A DNA stretch of 64,000 bases, from positions 4,154,001-4,218,000 of the forward strand of contig NZ_CP119757.1 in NCBI RefSeq assembly GCF_029320955.1, written 5' to 3'. This document shows, in pieces, positions 49,547-57,820 of the stretch. The DNA is from Flavobacterium sp. YJ01 (GTDB taxonomy: Bacteria > Bacteroidota > Bacteroidia > Flavobacteriales > Flavobacteriaceae). The position numbers and the translations under genes are program-made. The stretch's first letter is position 1. Every line of letters begins with the position of its first letter. The notes beneath the pieces were generated by a model. The model ran no database searches and was not told where the DNA came from. It saw nothing but the letters and a program-made list of their open reading frames with translations.

Positions 49547-52216
49547 ATGGAGCTAACAAATAATCTAAATCTTTTTGAAATTGTCTTTAACGCAGCACCA
49601 AATGGAATTGCAGTTTTAAAGCCTTTATACAATAATAAAAACAGGATACAAGATTTTTCTATATTACTGCTTAACTCTGCTATGATTAGTTGGGTTAAAG
49701 ATGTTACTTACAAAAACAAAAGGTACACCGAAGTTTTTCCGTGGATTAAAAATGATATTCTAGAAAAGCTTATTGAAACGTCAGAAACAGGCATTTCTGT
49801 AAATTATGAGCAATGGCATGAAATTGAAGAAAACAAAAAATGGTTTCTATATACAGCCGTTAAACAGGATGACTTAATTGTTCTGACTACAGAAGATATC
49901 ACAGAAAAAAAACAAGCCGAAAACGCTTTAAATAATGCACTTACAGTTACAGAAAAGCAAAAAAGACTTTACGATTCGATTATAAATACAACTCCAGATT
50001 TGGTTTATGTATTTGATCTTGATTATATTTTTACTTACGCCAATAAAGCTTTATTGACAATGTGGGGCAAATCTGCAGAAGATGCTATTGGCAAAGGACT
50101 TCGAGAAAATGGCTATGAAGAATGGCATGCCGAAATGCACGAAAGAGAAATCGACGAAGTGGTTTCTACAAAGAAATCAATTAGAGGAACAGTATCTTTT
50201 CCGCATGCAGAATTAGGACGTCGAGTTTACGATTACATTTTTGCACCTGTTTTTAATGAAAAAGGAGATGTTGAGGCAATTGCAGGAACAACTCGTGATA
50301 TTACAGAAATTAAACAAGCAGAAGCAAAATTGCAATTAAGTGAGAGTCGTTTTCGTAAAATGATACACCAGACTCCAGCACCAACTTTAATTCTTAAAGG
50401 AGATGATTTAATAATCGAACAGATTAACGGTCATATGCTCCAGATGATTGGGCGCGGAGAAGAAATTATTGGTATGCGATTAATTGATGTGTTGCCAGAA
50501 CTAGAAGGGCAATATGTTTGGGAACAGGTTCTAAACGTATATAATAAAGGAATTCCGTTTGATCAAAGCGAGGTTTTGGTGCCACACAACCGCACAGGCG
50601 AATTAAAAAATTACTATTATAATCTTGCTTATCGTCCGCTTATAGAAGATGGAAAAATAACCGGAATGATTCAAGTAGCTGTCGAAGTTACAGAACAGGT
50701 TGTAGCGCGTCAGAAAATGGAAGAAAGCGAGAATCGTTTTCGGGCGCTGGTAAATGCTTCTTCAGATTTAGTGTATCGAATGGATGCCGACTGGATGATT
50801 ATGCACAGTCTGGAAGGAGATGGACTTTTTACTAATTCTGAAGGTCAAGTTTCTAATTGGCTAGATAAATTTATTCATAACAGTGATCTTCAAAGAGCCG
50901 TTAATCTTATTTCTCAATCTATTATAGACAAAAGCATTTTTGAAATGGAACATAGAGTTACGAATCCAGACGGATCAATTGGCTGGGTTTTTTCTAGAGT
51001 GGTTCCAATATTAGATGAAAATGGTAAAATAATCGAATGGTTTGGTACGGCTAGTGATATTACTTCGCAAAAAGAGCTTCAAGAGGTTATTAAAGAAAGT
51101 GAAGAGAAATTCCGCCAGCTTGCAGATCTAGTTCCTCAAATTATTTGGACAGCAAGACCAGATGGTTTTACAGATTACTACAATAATCGATGGTATGAAT
51201 ATACAGGATTAGAAGAAGATGGCCATGGAGATAATAGCTGGATTCCAGTTTTACATCCAAATGATGTATCTTTAGTAAAAGAATTTTGGTATTATAGCGT
51301 TGAAAACGGTAATCCGTATCAGCTTGAATTTCGAATAAAAAATATTTATACAAAAGAATACAGATGGTTTTTGAGTAAAGCTGTTCCTATCAAAGACAAA
51401 ACTGGTGCAATAACCAAATGGTTTGGAACGTGTACAGATATACATGAGCACAAATCTATTACCGAAAAATTAGAGATTTTAGTCGCAGATCGTACAAAAG
51501 AATTACAGCGCTCTAACGATGATTTGCAGCAATTTGCTCACGTTGCATCGCACGATTTGAAAGAACCGGTTAGAAAAATTAAAACGTTTCTAAGTCGTTT
51601 AGAAGATCGTTTAGACGGAAAACTTGATGAATCTTCAACAAAATTTATTGAAAGAATTCATGTTGCCGCAGATCGAATGTTTAACATGATTGATGGCGTT
51701 TTGGCTTATTCTAAAATTAATGCCGATTCGCAAAAAACAACTTTAGTTGACTTAAATGAAATTATAAGAAATATTGAAACGGATTTGGAAATTGCTTTGC
51801 AAAAATCGAATGGAAAAATTCTATATCAAAATTTACCAAAATTAGAAGGAGCTTCTGTATTACTGTATCAATTATTTTACAATCTTATTAATAATTCGAT
51901 TAAATTTGCTCAAGAAACAATACCGCCAATTATTAGTATATCGGCTGAGATAATAAACGAGCAAGACAAAAGTTTTGCCTTGATAAGATTAGAAGATAAC
52001 GGAATTGGTTTTACTTCTAATCAGACTAATCATATTTTTGAAACCTTTACACGTTTAAATCCTAAGGATCGATACGAAGGAACTGGTTTAGGACTGTCGC
52101 TTTGCAAAAAAATAGCGGAGCGTCATGGAGGAAGTATCACCGCTTCGGGTATACCAAACCAAGGTGCTGTATTTACAATAAAGTTGCCATTAGAACAAAA
52201 AGAGAATGACATTTAA
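49547..52216 (+). CDS. Multi-PAS sensor histidine kinase
   Basis: This 889-residue soluble kinase has no clear transmembrane helix. About five PAS modules are visible (near 10-125, 140-255, 265-385, 393-510 and 520-640), separated by coiled linkers. The HisKA phosphoacceptor is in FAHVASHDLKEPVRKIKTF (His near 660). The ATPase domain follows with LINNSIKFA (N box), LEDNGIGFT (G1) and GTGLGLSLCKKIAERHGG (G2), so it is catalytically complete. It is a bacteriophytochrome-like, cytoplasmic sensor for redox, oxygen or ligands, though no heme or chromophore site is evident. The lone receiver that follows starts 2 bases after its stop. Confidence 0.93.
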   Translation: MELTNNLNLFEIVFNAAPNGIAVLKPLYNNKNRIQDFSILLLNSAMISWVKDVTYKNKRYTEVFPWIKNDILEKLIETSETGISVNYEQWHEIEENKKWFLYTAVKQDDLIVLTTEDITEKKQAENALNNALTVTEKQKRLYDSIINTTPDLVYVFDLDYIFTYANKALLTMWGKSAEDAIGKGLRENGYEEWHAEMHEREIDEVVSTKKSIRGTVSFPHAELGRRVYDYIFAPVFNEKGDVEAIAGTTRDITEIKQAEAKLQLSESRFRKMIHQTPAPTLILKGDDLIIEQINGHMLQMIGRGEEIIGMRLIDVLPELEGQYVWEQVLNVYNKGIPFDQSEVLVPHNRTGELKNYYYNLAYRPLIEDGKITGMIQVAVEVTEQVVARQKMEESENRFRALVNASSDLVYRMDADWMIMHSLEGDGLFTNSEGQVSNWLDKFIHNSDLQRAVNLISQSIIDKSIFEMEHRVTNPDGSIGWVFSRVVPILDENGKIIEWFGTASDITSQKELQEVIKESEEKFRQLADLVPQIIWTARPDGFTDYYNNRWYEYTGLEEDGHGDNSWIPVLHPNDVSLVKEFWYYSVENGNPYQLEFRIKNIYTKEYRWFLSKAVPIKDKTGAITKWFGTCTDIHEHKSITEKLEILVADRTKELQRSNDDLQQFAHVASHDLKEPVRKIKTFLSRLEDRLDGKLDESSTKFIERIHVAADRMFNMIDGVLAYSKINADSQKTTLVDLNEIIRNIETDLEIALQKSNGKILYQNLPKLEGASVLLYQLFYNLINNSIKFAQETIPPIISISAEIINEQDKSFALIRLEDNGIGFTSNQTNHIFETFTRLNPKDRYEGTGLGLSLCKKIAERHGGSITASGIPNQGAVFTIKLPLEQKENDI

Positions 52217-52217
52217 T

Positions 52218-52688
52218 ATGAAGAAAAAGGTAATTTTACTCGCCGACGATGATATGGATGATACAGAAATGTTCTGCGAAGCATTGGCAGATATTGATGA
52301 AGATATTTTATGTCATTGTGCAGAAAATGGAAGCGAGGCATTAAAAATTCTAGATAGTCTCGATGAAAATCCTGGAGTTATCTTTTTAGATTTAAATATG
52401 CCAATTATGAATGGTTGGGAATGTCTTAAAGAATTAAAATCAGATCAGCGGTATAAAGATATCCCTGTGATTATGATTTCGACTTCTTCGCACAAAAATG
52501 ATATGGATAGCGCGACAAGTTTAGGTGCTGTCTGTTATTTTATAAAACCAAATAATTTTAAGGATTTAAAACAGGTTTTGAAAATTATAACATCTAATTT
52601 AGATGATATTAAAGAAGCTGTTGCAAAATTACACACAAGCGGTTTACAGCATATTTTTGTTTGCCAAGAAAGTAATTTGAATTTATAA
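52218..52688 (+). CDS. Stand-alone response regulator receiver
   Basis: This 156-residue single-domain receiver starts at ATG 52218, just after the kinase stop; another ATG at 52206 inside the kinase would add four residues. It has the acidic pocket LLADDDMDD, phospho-acceptor in GVIFLDLNMPIMNGWE (Asp near 60), VIMISTSS and CYFIKP. It closely resembles the receiver at 1174, and the pair likely arose by duplication. It has no output domain, so signal is passed by contact or phosphorelay. Confidence 0.92.
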   Translation: MKKKVILLADDDMDDTEMFCEALADIDEDILCHCAENGSEALKILDSLDENPGVIFLDLNMPIMNGWECLKELKSDQRYKDIPVIMISTSSHKNDMDSATSLGAVCYFIKPNNFKDLKQVLKIITSNLDDIKEAVAKLHTSGLQHIFVCQESNLNL

Positions 52689-52708
52689 ATAACATTATAC
52701 AAAATATG

Positions 52709-52747
52709 AAAAGTCTCGAAAATTAGTTTTTTCGAGACTTTTTTTTT
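52709..52747 (+). terminator. Terminator of the kinase/receiver operon
   Basis: AAAAGTCTCGAAAA pairs with TTTTCGAGACTTTT and is followed by a long T run. Confidence 0.92.
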
Positions 52748-52770
52748 CTAGAATTTTTGGCTTTAAATAC

Positions 52771-53028
52771 TTAAATGCTGTAAGATTTATTTCTAGTGCA
52801 ATAAGATTTAGTATTGTTTTTATTAAAAACATATACGCCTAAATAGTGAAAAACAATTCCTACTGCCCAAGCTGGTGTAGACCAAAGTGGCCAAGGATAT
52901 GTAGTATCGGTTAAATACCAGACAATAAATACAATTGGGGTTGCTAATAAAAATACAAGCAAATGGATTTTAAATCCTAATTTTGAATTCTTATTTGTTT
53001 TTGTTTCGATGTTGAATTTAGTTTTCAT
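52771..53028 (-). CDS. 2TM domain membrane protein
   Basis: This 85-residue protein has two transmembrane helices (about 22-40, HLLVFLLATPIVFIVWYL, and about 52-69, AWAVGIVFHYLGVYVF) joined by a short loop with PWPLWSTP. That pattern and length fit the 2TM family common in flavobacteria, often linked to LytTR regulators. Its role is unknown. It is divergent from the Crp/Fnr gene, and the 212-base gap between them holds the TTGAC operator-like site. Confidence 0.8.
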   Translation of the reverse strand: MKTKFNIETKTNKNSKLGFKIHLLVFLLATPIVFIVWYLTDTTYPWPLWSTPAWAVGIVFHYLGVYVFNKNNTKSYCTRNKSYSI

Positions 53029-53142
53029 GATTTCAGTTTTTAAAATTATTAGTAATAGATTTTTTTTAAAATTAATGTTGTAAGTAATTGGTTTTCAATA
53101 TATTTACATAACAAAGGTAGACTCGTGATTTCATAAATGCCG

Positions 53143-53159
53143 TTGACTTTGGTTAAGAA
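53143..53159. promoter_or_regulatory. Candidate Crp/Fnr operator (copy 1)
   Basis: TTGACTTTGGTTAAGAA contains the partial dyad TTGAC-N4-GTTAA. The identical 17 bases recur at 55729-55745 near the second Crp/Fnr gene. It lies 82 bases upstream of the regulator at 53241 and 115 bases upstream of the 2TM gene. Confidence 0.45.
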
Positions 53160-53240
53160 CATGTTTTTAATATTCTAGAAATAGTTTTAGAAAAATTAGA
53201 TCCAATTGCAATCTGCTTATTTCTTTAAAAAATCAATATT

Positions 53241-53816
53241 ATGGATGCGCTTAAAAACGTTATTACATCAATTGTCCCAATGTCTGATGAGGAGTACAAT
53301 TTAATGTTGCCAATTATCAATAGAATAGAAGTAAAAAAAGACAAAGATCTTTTGCTTCAAGGAGAAATATGCCGCCATATCTATTTTATCGAAAATGGCT
53401 TTTTTAGAATGTTTTACGTTGATTACCGAGGAAACGAGATCAACAGCAGATTTGTAAAATCGAATGATTTTCTAGTAGATTTTGCCAGTTTTATTACGCA
53501 AAAAAATGCGCATTATAGCTGTAGAGCGATGGAAGATTCTACAGTAATTGCCTTAGAATATAATAAAGTTGAGGCATTGTATAATTGCTGTCCGAATTGG
53601 TCAAAATTTGGAAGACTAATTGCCGAATCTGCGTACCTCATAATCATTGAAAGGCAGGAAATGCTTCATTTTCAAACTCCAGAAGAGCGTTATAAAACAA
53701 TCCTACAAAAAGAACCTTATCTTTTTCAAATGGTATCGCAGAATCAGCTTTCATCTTATATTGGTATTAAACCAGAATCTCTAAGCAGGCTTCGAAAAAG
53801 AATGATTGGGAAATAA
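53241..53816 (+). CDS. Crp/Fnr family transcriptional regulator
   Basis: This 191-residue protein has a cyclic-nucleotide-type beta barrel (about 15-125; LLLQGEICRHIYFIENGFFRM) and a C-terminal winged helix with QLSSYIGIKPESLSRLRKRM (about 165-190). No Fe-S cysteine cluster of Fnr is evident, and the phosphate-binding cassette of cAMP receptors is poorly conserved, so the effector is unknown. It is shorter than E. coli Crp, as is typical in Bacteroidota. It faces the PfpI/ABM pair across a shared terminator. Confidence 0.9.
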   Translation: MDALKNVITSIVPMSDEEYNLMLPIINRIEVKKDKDLLLQGEICRHIYFIENGFFRMFYVDYRGNEINSRFVKSNDFLVDFASFITQKNAHYSCRAMEDSTVIALEYNKVEALYNCCPNWSKFGRLIAESAYLIIIERQEMLHFQTPEERYKTILQKEPYLFQMVSQNQLSSYIGIKPESLSRLRKRMIGK

Positions 53817-53829
53817 AATTTTAAATTAA

Positions 53830-53862
53830 AACCCAGAAAAATGAAATTCACTTTCTGGGTTT
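53830..53862. terminator. Bidirectional terminator between Crp/Fnr and PfpI genes
   Basis: ACCCAGAAA pairs with TTTCTGGGT, with A-rich and T-rich flanks. It lies between two convergent genes. Confidence 0.82.
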
Positions 53863-53871
53863 ATATTGAAA

Positions 53872-54654
53872 TTATTTTTTAGCCAACCAGCTTTCTACAG
53901 CTTTAGAAAAATCAGCTACATCAATTGGATGTCTGCTTGTAATAATGTTAGAATCTACTACAACAGGTTGGTCAGAAACAATTCCGCCGGCGTTTTTTAA
54001 GTCAATTTGAATGTTCCAATATCCAGTAAGTTTTCTTCCTTTCAAAATATCAGCAGAAGCTAAAACAACTGGCGCGTGACATATAGCGGCAATCAATTTT
54101 CCAGATTTATTAAAATCCTTAATAAATTTGATTACGTCTTTATCATAACGAAGATTATCTGGATTCCAAGCGCCACCCGGAATAAAAACAGCATCATAAT
54201 CACTCACTTTAATTTGATCGGCAGTTCTGTCAAACTTAATCCAACCTGTAGGTTGCAGATACTGAATTGCCATAATATGAGTTTTTGCCATTTCAGGAGT
54301 ACTCAATCCGTATCTTGCTGGAGCGGGATTAAATTTTGGCGCAATAATATCAACCTGAGCGCCAAGTTCTCTAAAGTACCAAACTGGTCCAGTAAGTTCA
54401 ATTTCTTCAAAACCGTCTGCTGCCAGTACAGCGATTTTTTTACCTTTTAATATCGTTTTGTCTTTCACTGGAGTAAAAAAGAAGTCTCTCAAAGCTTCGT
54501 TTCCAGGCGCGTTTAATAATTGCGAAACTGGCATAACAGATACGTGCGAAGGAGTTGCTAATTGATTCATAACGTTTAGTTCATGACTAGTTTGAGCGTT
54601 AAAAGCTGTAGTTCCGAATAAACTTGCTGCGATAATTGGTGTTAAATTTTTCAT
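53872..54654 (-). CDS. Exported DJ-1/PfpI family protein
   Basis: This 260-residue protein has a signal peptide (MKNLTPIIAASLFGTTAFNAQ) and a DJ-1/PfpI domain (about 70-258). The nucleophile elbow AAICHAPVVLASA contains the reactive Cys (near 195), and the conserved acidic residue lies in AADGFEEIEL. Relatives act as glyoxalases, deglycases or stress proteases. Secretion to the periplasm is less usual for the family. It is the second gene of a leftward pair with the ABM protein at 54712. Confidence 0.88.
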   Translation of the reverse strand: MKNLTPIIAASLFGTTAFNAQTSHELNVMNQLATPSHVSVMPVSQLLNAPGNEALRDFFFTPVKDKTILKGKKIAVLAADGFEEIELTGPVWYFRELGAQVDIIAPKFNPAPARYGLSTPEMAKTHIMAIQYLQPTGWIKFDRTADQIKVSDYDAVFIPGGAWNPDNLRYDKDVIKFIKDFNKSGKLIAAICHAPVVLASADILKGRKLTGYWNIQIDLKNAGGIVSDQPVVVDSNIITSRHPIDVADFSKAVESWLAKK

Positions 54655-54711
54655 GATTTCTAATTTTTTAAAATGTTGATAATTGTTTTTTTATGAATTT
54701 ATTTTTTAAGA

Positions 54712-55485
54712 TTATTCTCTTGTCAGCGGTGCAAATTCTATCAGATTATGCAGTCCGTTTTGAAAAGGAGGTTTTTTGATACTGGTTTCCAAATACTCGA
54801 TTACGGGTTTAATTGGAGGAAAGTTCAAGTGATATTGAAAAGCTTCATCGCTTCTGAATTTTTCGTAAGTAACAAATTGGGTTTCATCTCCATCAATTTC
54901 AGAAAGCTGATACGTTACCACTCCAGGTTCACTTCTAAATTGTGGCATTGCAATATGGTAAGTATCTTTAAAATTTTGTTCTGTGCCTTTTTTTGCATCA
55001 ACAAATAACATGATGACAAGTTGTTGGTCTTCCTTTTTTGCTGTTTTACGCCATTGTTCTTTCGTTAATGGTTCAAGGTCTTTTAGATAATAATTTTTAG
55101 AAGGTATTAAAAGCGCCTTTTTAGATAATTCTTCTACTGATTTTGCTGATTTGCTTTTGCTAAATTCAACGAATTCTTTTTTGTCATTCCATCTTTCAAT
55201 AAGCCATAAGACATTGGGTTTTTCTTGTTCGTAAAATGCTTCTGCCATAGTATTGTCTTTTGAAAGAATCGCATTTGCAACGTAGTTTTCCATCGATTTA
55301 CGAAACGTTGCCAGTTGTTCGTCTTTAACTTCATACATTGTCATTTTTGAAGTCATTTCAGTAAGCGTTTTAGTTTTTACTTTAATGCCGTTTTGGGCTT
55401 TCGCATCATTTATTAGTAAAAGAAAAACAGATGTTGCAATAGTAAACCCTTTTTTAGCAATTGATTTATAAGCTTTTGGTTTCAT
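54712..55485 (-). CDS. Exported protein with two antibiotic biosynthesis monooxygenase (ABM)-like domains
   Basis: This 257-residue protein has a signal peptide (to about residue 31, ending DAKAQ). Two ferredoxin-like ABM modules follow (about 38-135, MYEVKDEQLATFRKSMENYV and NVLWLIERWNDKKEFVEF; about 145-250, VIMLFVDAKKGTEQNFKD and TYQLSEIDGDETQFVTYEKF). ABM domains bind or oxidise aromatic or quinone-like compounds, or act without catalysis. It is the first gene of a leftward operon with the PfpI-like gene, so both may respond to reactive carbonyl or quinone stress. A TGTGA-N6-TCACA site lies 125 bases upstream. Confidence 0.78.
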   Translation of the reverse strand: MKPKAYKSIAKKGFTIATSVFLLLINDAKAQNGIKVKTKTLTEMTSKMTMYEVKDEQLATFRKSMENYVANAILSKDNTMAEAFYEQEKPNVLWLIERWNDKKEFVEFSKSKSAKSVEELSKKALLIPSKNYYLKDLEPLTKEQWRKTAKKEDQQLVIMLFVDAKKGTEQNFKDTYHIAMPQFRSEPGVVTYQLSEIDGDETQFVTYEKFRSDEAFQYHLNFPPIKPVIEYLETSIKKPPFQNGLHNLIEFAPLTRE

Positions 55486-55563
55486 AATTTTTGATTTTTA
55501 AATGAATCTATTTGTTATGCAAAATTTTGTAATCTATAATTGGCTTTATATCTGAGACAAATT

Positions 55564-55587
55564 TCCTCCATATCTAGAACCTGGAGG
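55564..55587. promoter_or_regulatory. CCTCCA/TGGAGG inverted repeat
   Basis: CCTCCA (55565-55570) and TGGAGG (55582-55587) form a 6-base dyad with an 11-base spacer, about 80-100 bases upstream of the ABM gene start. It may be an operator or hairpin; no more can be said. Confidence 0.3.
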
Positions 55588-55609
55588 TTGAGCCAACTCA
55601 CTTTAAAAG

Positions 55610-55625
55610 TGTGATTTGAATCACA
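55610..55625. promoter_or_regulatory. Crp-like operator TGTGA-N6-TCACA
   Basis: TGTGATTTGAATCACA is a perfect 16-base palindrome matching the classic Crp consensus. It lies 125 bases upstream of the leftward ABM/PfpI operon and between that operon and the Crp/Fnr gene that may bind it. Confidence 0.6.
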
Positions 55626-55728
55626 TTTTTGTGTTGAGCCTTTCAAAATCAAAAGATTAAGCAGAATTCAGAAAACAAGAATATTTAATTACAAGGCAAA
55701 ATTATGTTTGTAAGTCGTTAAAAATCAT

Positions 55729-55745
55729 TGACTTTGGTTAAGAAA
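55729..55745. promoter_or_regulatory. Candidate Crp/Fnr operator (copy 2)
   Basis: The same 17 bases as at 53143 (TTGACTTTGGTTAAGAA), followed by a similar T-rich stretch. It sits 244 bases upstream of the ABM gene start and next to the end of the Crp/Fnr gene. Confidence 0.45.
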
Positions 55746-55772
55746 GTTTTTTAGATATCTAAATTGAAAGCA

Positions 55773-55801
55773 TAAAAAAAGCGTGACAGAAAATCACGCT
55801 T
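55773..55801 (-). terminator. Terminator of the leftward Crp/Fnr gene
   Basis: AAGCGTGA pairs with TCACGCTT around CAGAAAA. On the minus strand a T run follows (the A-rich left side), as expected for the gene ending at 55822. Confidence 0.82.
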
Positions 55802-55821
55802 GAAGTTTTTTATTGAAGTTT

Positions 55822-56388
55822 TTAAGAGTTTGAATAAAGTCGGCTGAGAGTTTCCCGACTAACGCCTAAGTATTCTGCGATATATTTTTTAGGTATTTTT
55901 TGCATAATGTTCGGATAAAGATTTGCAAATTCCTCATATCGTTTTTTAGGATTATTAGAGAGAAGCGAAATAATTCTTCTTTGTTGAGCCGAATAACCGC
56001 TAGTGAGTTTCATTCTAAAAAAATGCTCCATTTTATGCAATTCCGAAGCCAATTGTTCTCTTCCAGAAAGTGTCAGACAAAGAACTTCTGCGTCATCCAT
56101 ACAAACAATATTAATGTTGGATTCTTTTTGATTGAAAAAAGCATTGTAATCTGAAAGCCACCAGTTTTCGAGTGCAAATTGTACAATATGTTCTTTTCCG
56201 TCTTTATCAATATGAAAAGCACGAAAAATGCCTTTTACAATCCAATATTCAGAAGTTACTTTATCGCCATCCTGAAGCAAGTATTGGTGTTTTTTTACCT
56301 TTTTCTCTTTAAAGAACGTTTTGATATAGTCAAATTCTTCATTTGTTAAAGGGCAAATTTGTTCAATATGTTTTCGCAGTTCTTCCAT
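55822..56388 (-). CDS. Crp/Fnr family transcriptional regulator
   Basis: This 188-residue regulator, counted from ATG 56388 (MEELRKHIEQICPLTNEEFD, the usual family opening), has a sensor barrel (about 20-120, YLLQDGDKVTSEYWIVKGIF) and an HTH in which PKKYIAEYLGVSRETLSRLY is the recognition segment (about 165-185). In-frame start codons further upstream (to 56469) would add up to 27 residues and look less typical. It differs in sequence from the regulator at 53241, so this is a second paralog. The effector is unknown. It is divergent from the DUF763 gene. Confidence 0.88.
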   Translation of the reverse strand: MEELRKHIEQICPLTNEEFDYIKTFFKEKKVKKHQYLLQDGDKVTSEYWIVKGIFRAFHIDKDGKEHIVQFALENWWLSDYNAFFNQKESNINIVCMDDAEVLCLTLSGREQLASELHKMEHFFRMKLTSGYSAQQRRIISLLSNNPKKRYEEFANLYPNIMQKIPKKYIAEYLGVSRETLSRLYSNS

Positions 56389-56543
56389 AAAAGTAAATTT
56401 AAGTAAACTTTTGTTTCCATAAAATGATTTTGCCATTCTCTCTTTATAAATTGTTTCATTTTGTAACATTCTACGAACCTTACGGCTTTATTAAGAAATA
56501 AACAGTTGTATTTTGCCTATTTTTGCAGCATATAATTTGACAG

Positions 56544-57764
56544 ATGAAACGTTCAGGTACAGCAGATCTTCCTTTACATTACGGACACGTTCCGATGTGG
56601 CTTGCTGAACGAATGTCAAAACTTGGTTTTGCAATTGTAGAAACGATTGCCTTAGAATTTTCTACTTCCGAAGTCATCAGTAAATTGAGTAATCCTTTTT
56701 GGTTTCAGAGTTTTGGAGCCGTTATGGGAATGGATTGGCATTCGTCTGGAATTACAACTTCTGTACTTGGAGCCTTAAAAAGATCGGTTAATCCGCATTC
56801 TAAAGAATTAGGAATTTATATCTGCGGAGGAAAAGGAAAACATTCGATGCTCACACCGCAAGAACTTCTTTTTGTGGGAGAAAAAACAGGTCTCGACGGA
56901 AATAATCTCGCCAATTGCAGTAGACTTACAGCAAAAGTAGACAACACTGCCATTCAAGATGGATTTCAATTATATCAGCATAATTTTATTGTGGATAATA
57001 AAGGACAATGGGCTGTTATTCAGCAAGGAATGAATCCGAATTCGCATACGGCAAGAAGATATCATTGGCATTCGCAAGATTTGAAATCTTTCATCAATGA
57101 GCCTCATACTTTTATTTACGGCGAAAATCAAGGCAATATTTTGAATCTTACTGCCGATGCTGCTACAAAATCTAGAGAAGGAATTTTAGAATTAATAAAA
57201 GAAGAACCAACAAAGATTATAAAAGAAATGCAACATCTTTCTATGCCTGCGCATCATGATGTGAGAATAGATGATGTCAACATGAAAAGACTCGGAGCAA
57301 TGCTTTGGACAACTCACGATAATAAACCAGAAGATTTTGAAGAACTATTGCTTTTAAAAGGAATGGGACCGAGAGCTTTGCAATCTTTAGCTTTAGTAAG
57401 CGAAATAATCTACGGAACTCCAACTCGATTTGAAGATCCGGCACGTTTCTCTTTTGCCCACGGCGGAAAAGATGGACACCCGTTTCCTGTTCCTGTTAAA
57501 ATTTATGATGAAACGATCGATACTTTGCAAAGAGCTATAAATCGTGCAAAAATTGGCAATAGCGATAAATTAAGCGCGATTCAAAAACTATCTGAAATTT
57601 CGAGAAATGCCGAAGAAAGTTTTACGCCGAATAATAATTTTGATGCTTTGATTCAAAGAGAAAGAGAAAATTCTCATTTATACGGAGGTCGAACCGTTTT
57701 TGGTGATGCAAAACCCAAAAAGAACAAACCAAATAATCCGAACAATCAATTGGAATTGTTTTAA
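56544..57764 (+). CDS. DUF763 domain protein
   Basis: This 406-residue protein begins KRSGTADLPLHYGHVPMWL, the hallmark of DUF763. Other conserved segments are GAVMGMDWHSSGITTSV, GIYICGGKGKHS, QWAVIQQGMN and MPAHHDV, and a helix-hairpin-helix-like LLLKGMGPRALQSLALVSEI (about residue 270), which suggests nucleic acid binding. The family is spread through archaea and bacteria and is found near DNA-repair genes in some, but its activity is not established. A TATTTTTG (56518-56525) 18 bases before the ATG may be its -7 element. Confidence 0.85.
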   Translation: MKRSGTADLPLHYGHVPMWLAERMSKLGFAIVETIALEFSTSEVISKLSNPFWFQSFGAVMGMDWHSSGITTSVLGALKRSVNPHSKELGIYICGGKGKHSMLTPQELLFVGEKTGLDGNNLANCSRLTAKVDNTAIQDGFQLYQHNFIVDNKGQWAVIQQGMNPNSHTARRYHWHSQDLKSFINEPHTFIYGENQGNILNLTADAATKSREGILELIKEEPTKIIKEMQHLSMPAHHDVRIDDVNMKRLGAMLWTTHDNKPEDFEELLLLKGMGPRALQSLALVSEIIYGTPTRFEDPARFSFAHGGKDGHPFPVPVKIYDETIDTLQRAINRAKIGNSDKLSAIQKLSEISRNAEESFTPNNNFDALIQRERENSHLYGGRTVFGDAKPKKNKPNNPNNQLELF

Positions 57765-57820
57765 AAATTTCAATTTTAATACCCATTTGCTTTTGCAATG
57801 ATTTAATTTATAATTCAATA

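Noticed and set aside
56544..57764. Restriction-modification or anti-phage role for DUF763
   Set aside because: No nuclease, methylase or other defence gene is next to it; HhH-like helices alone do not support a defence claim.
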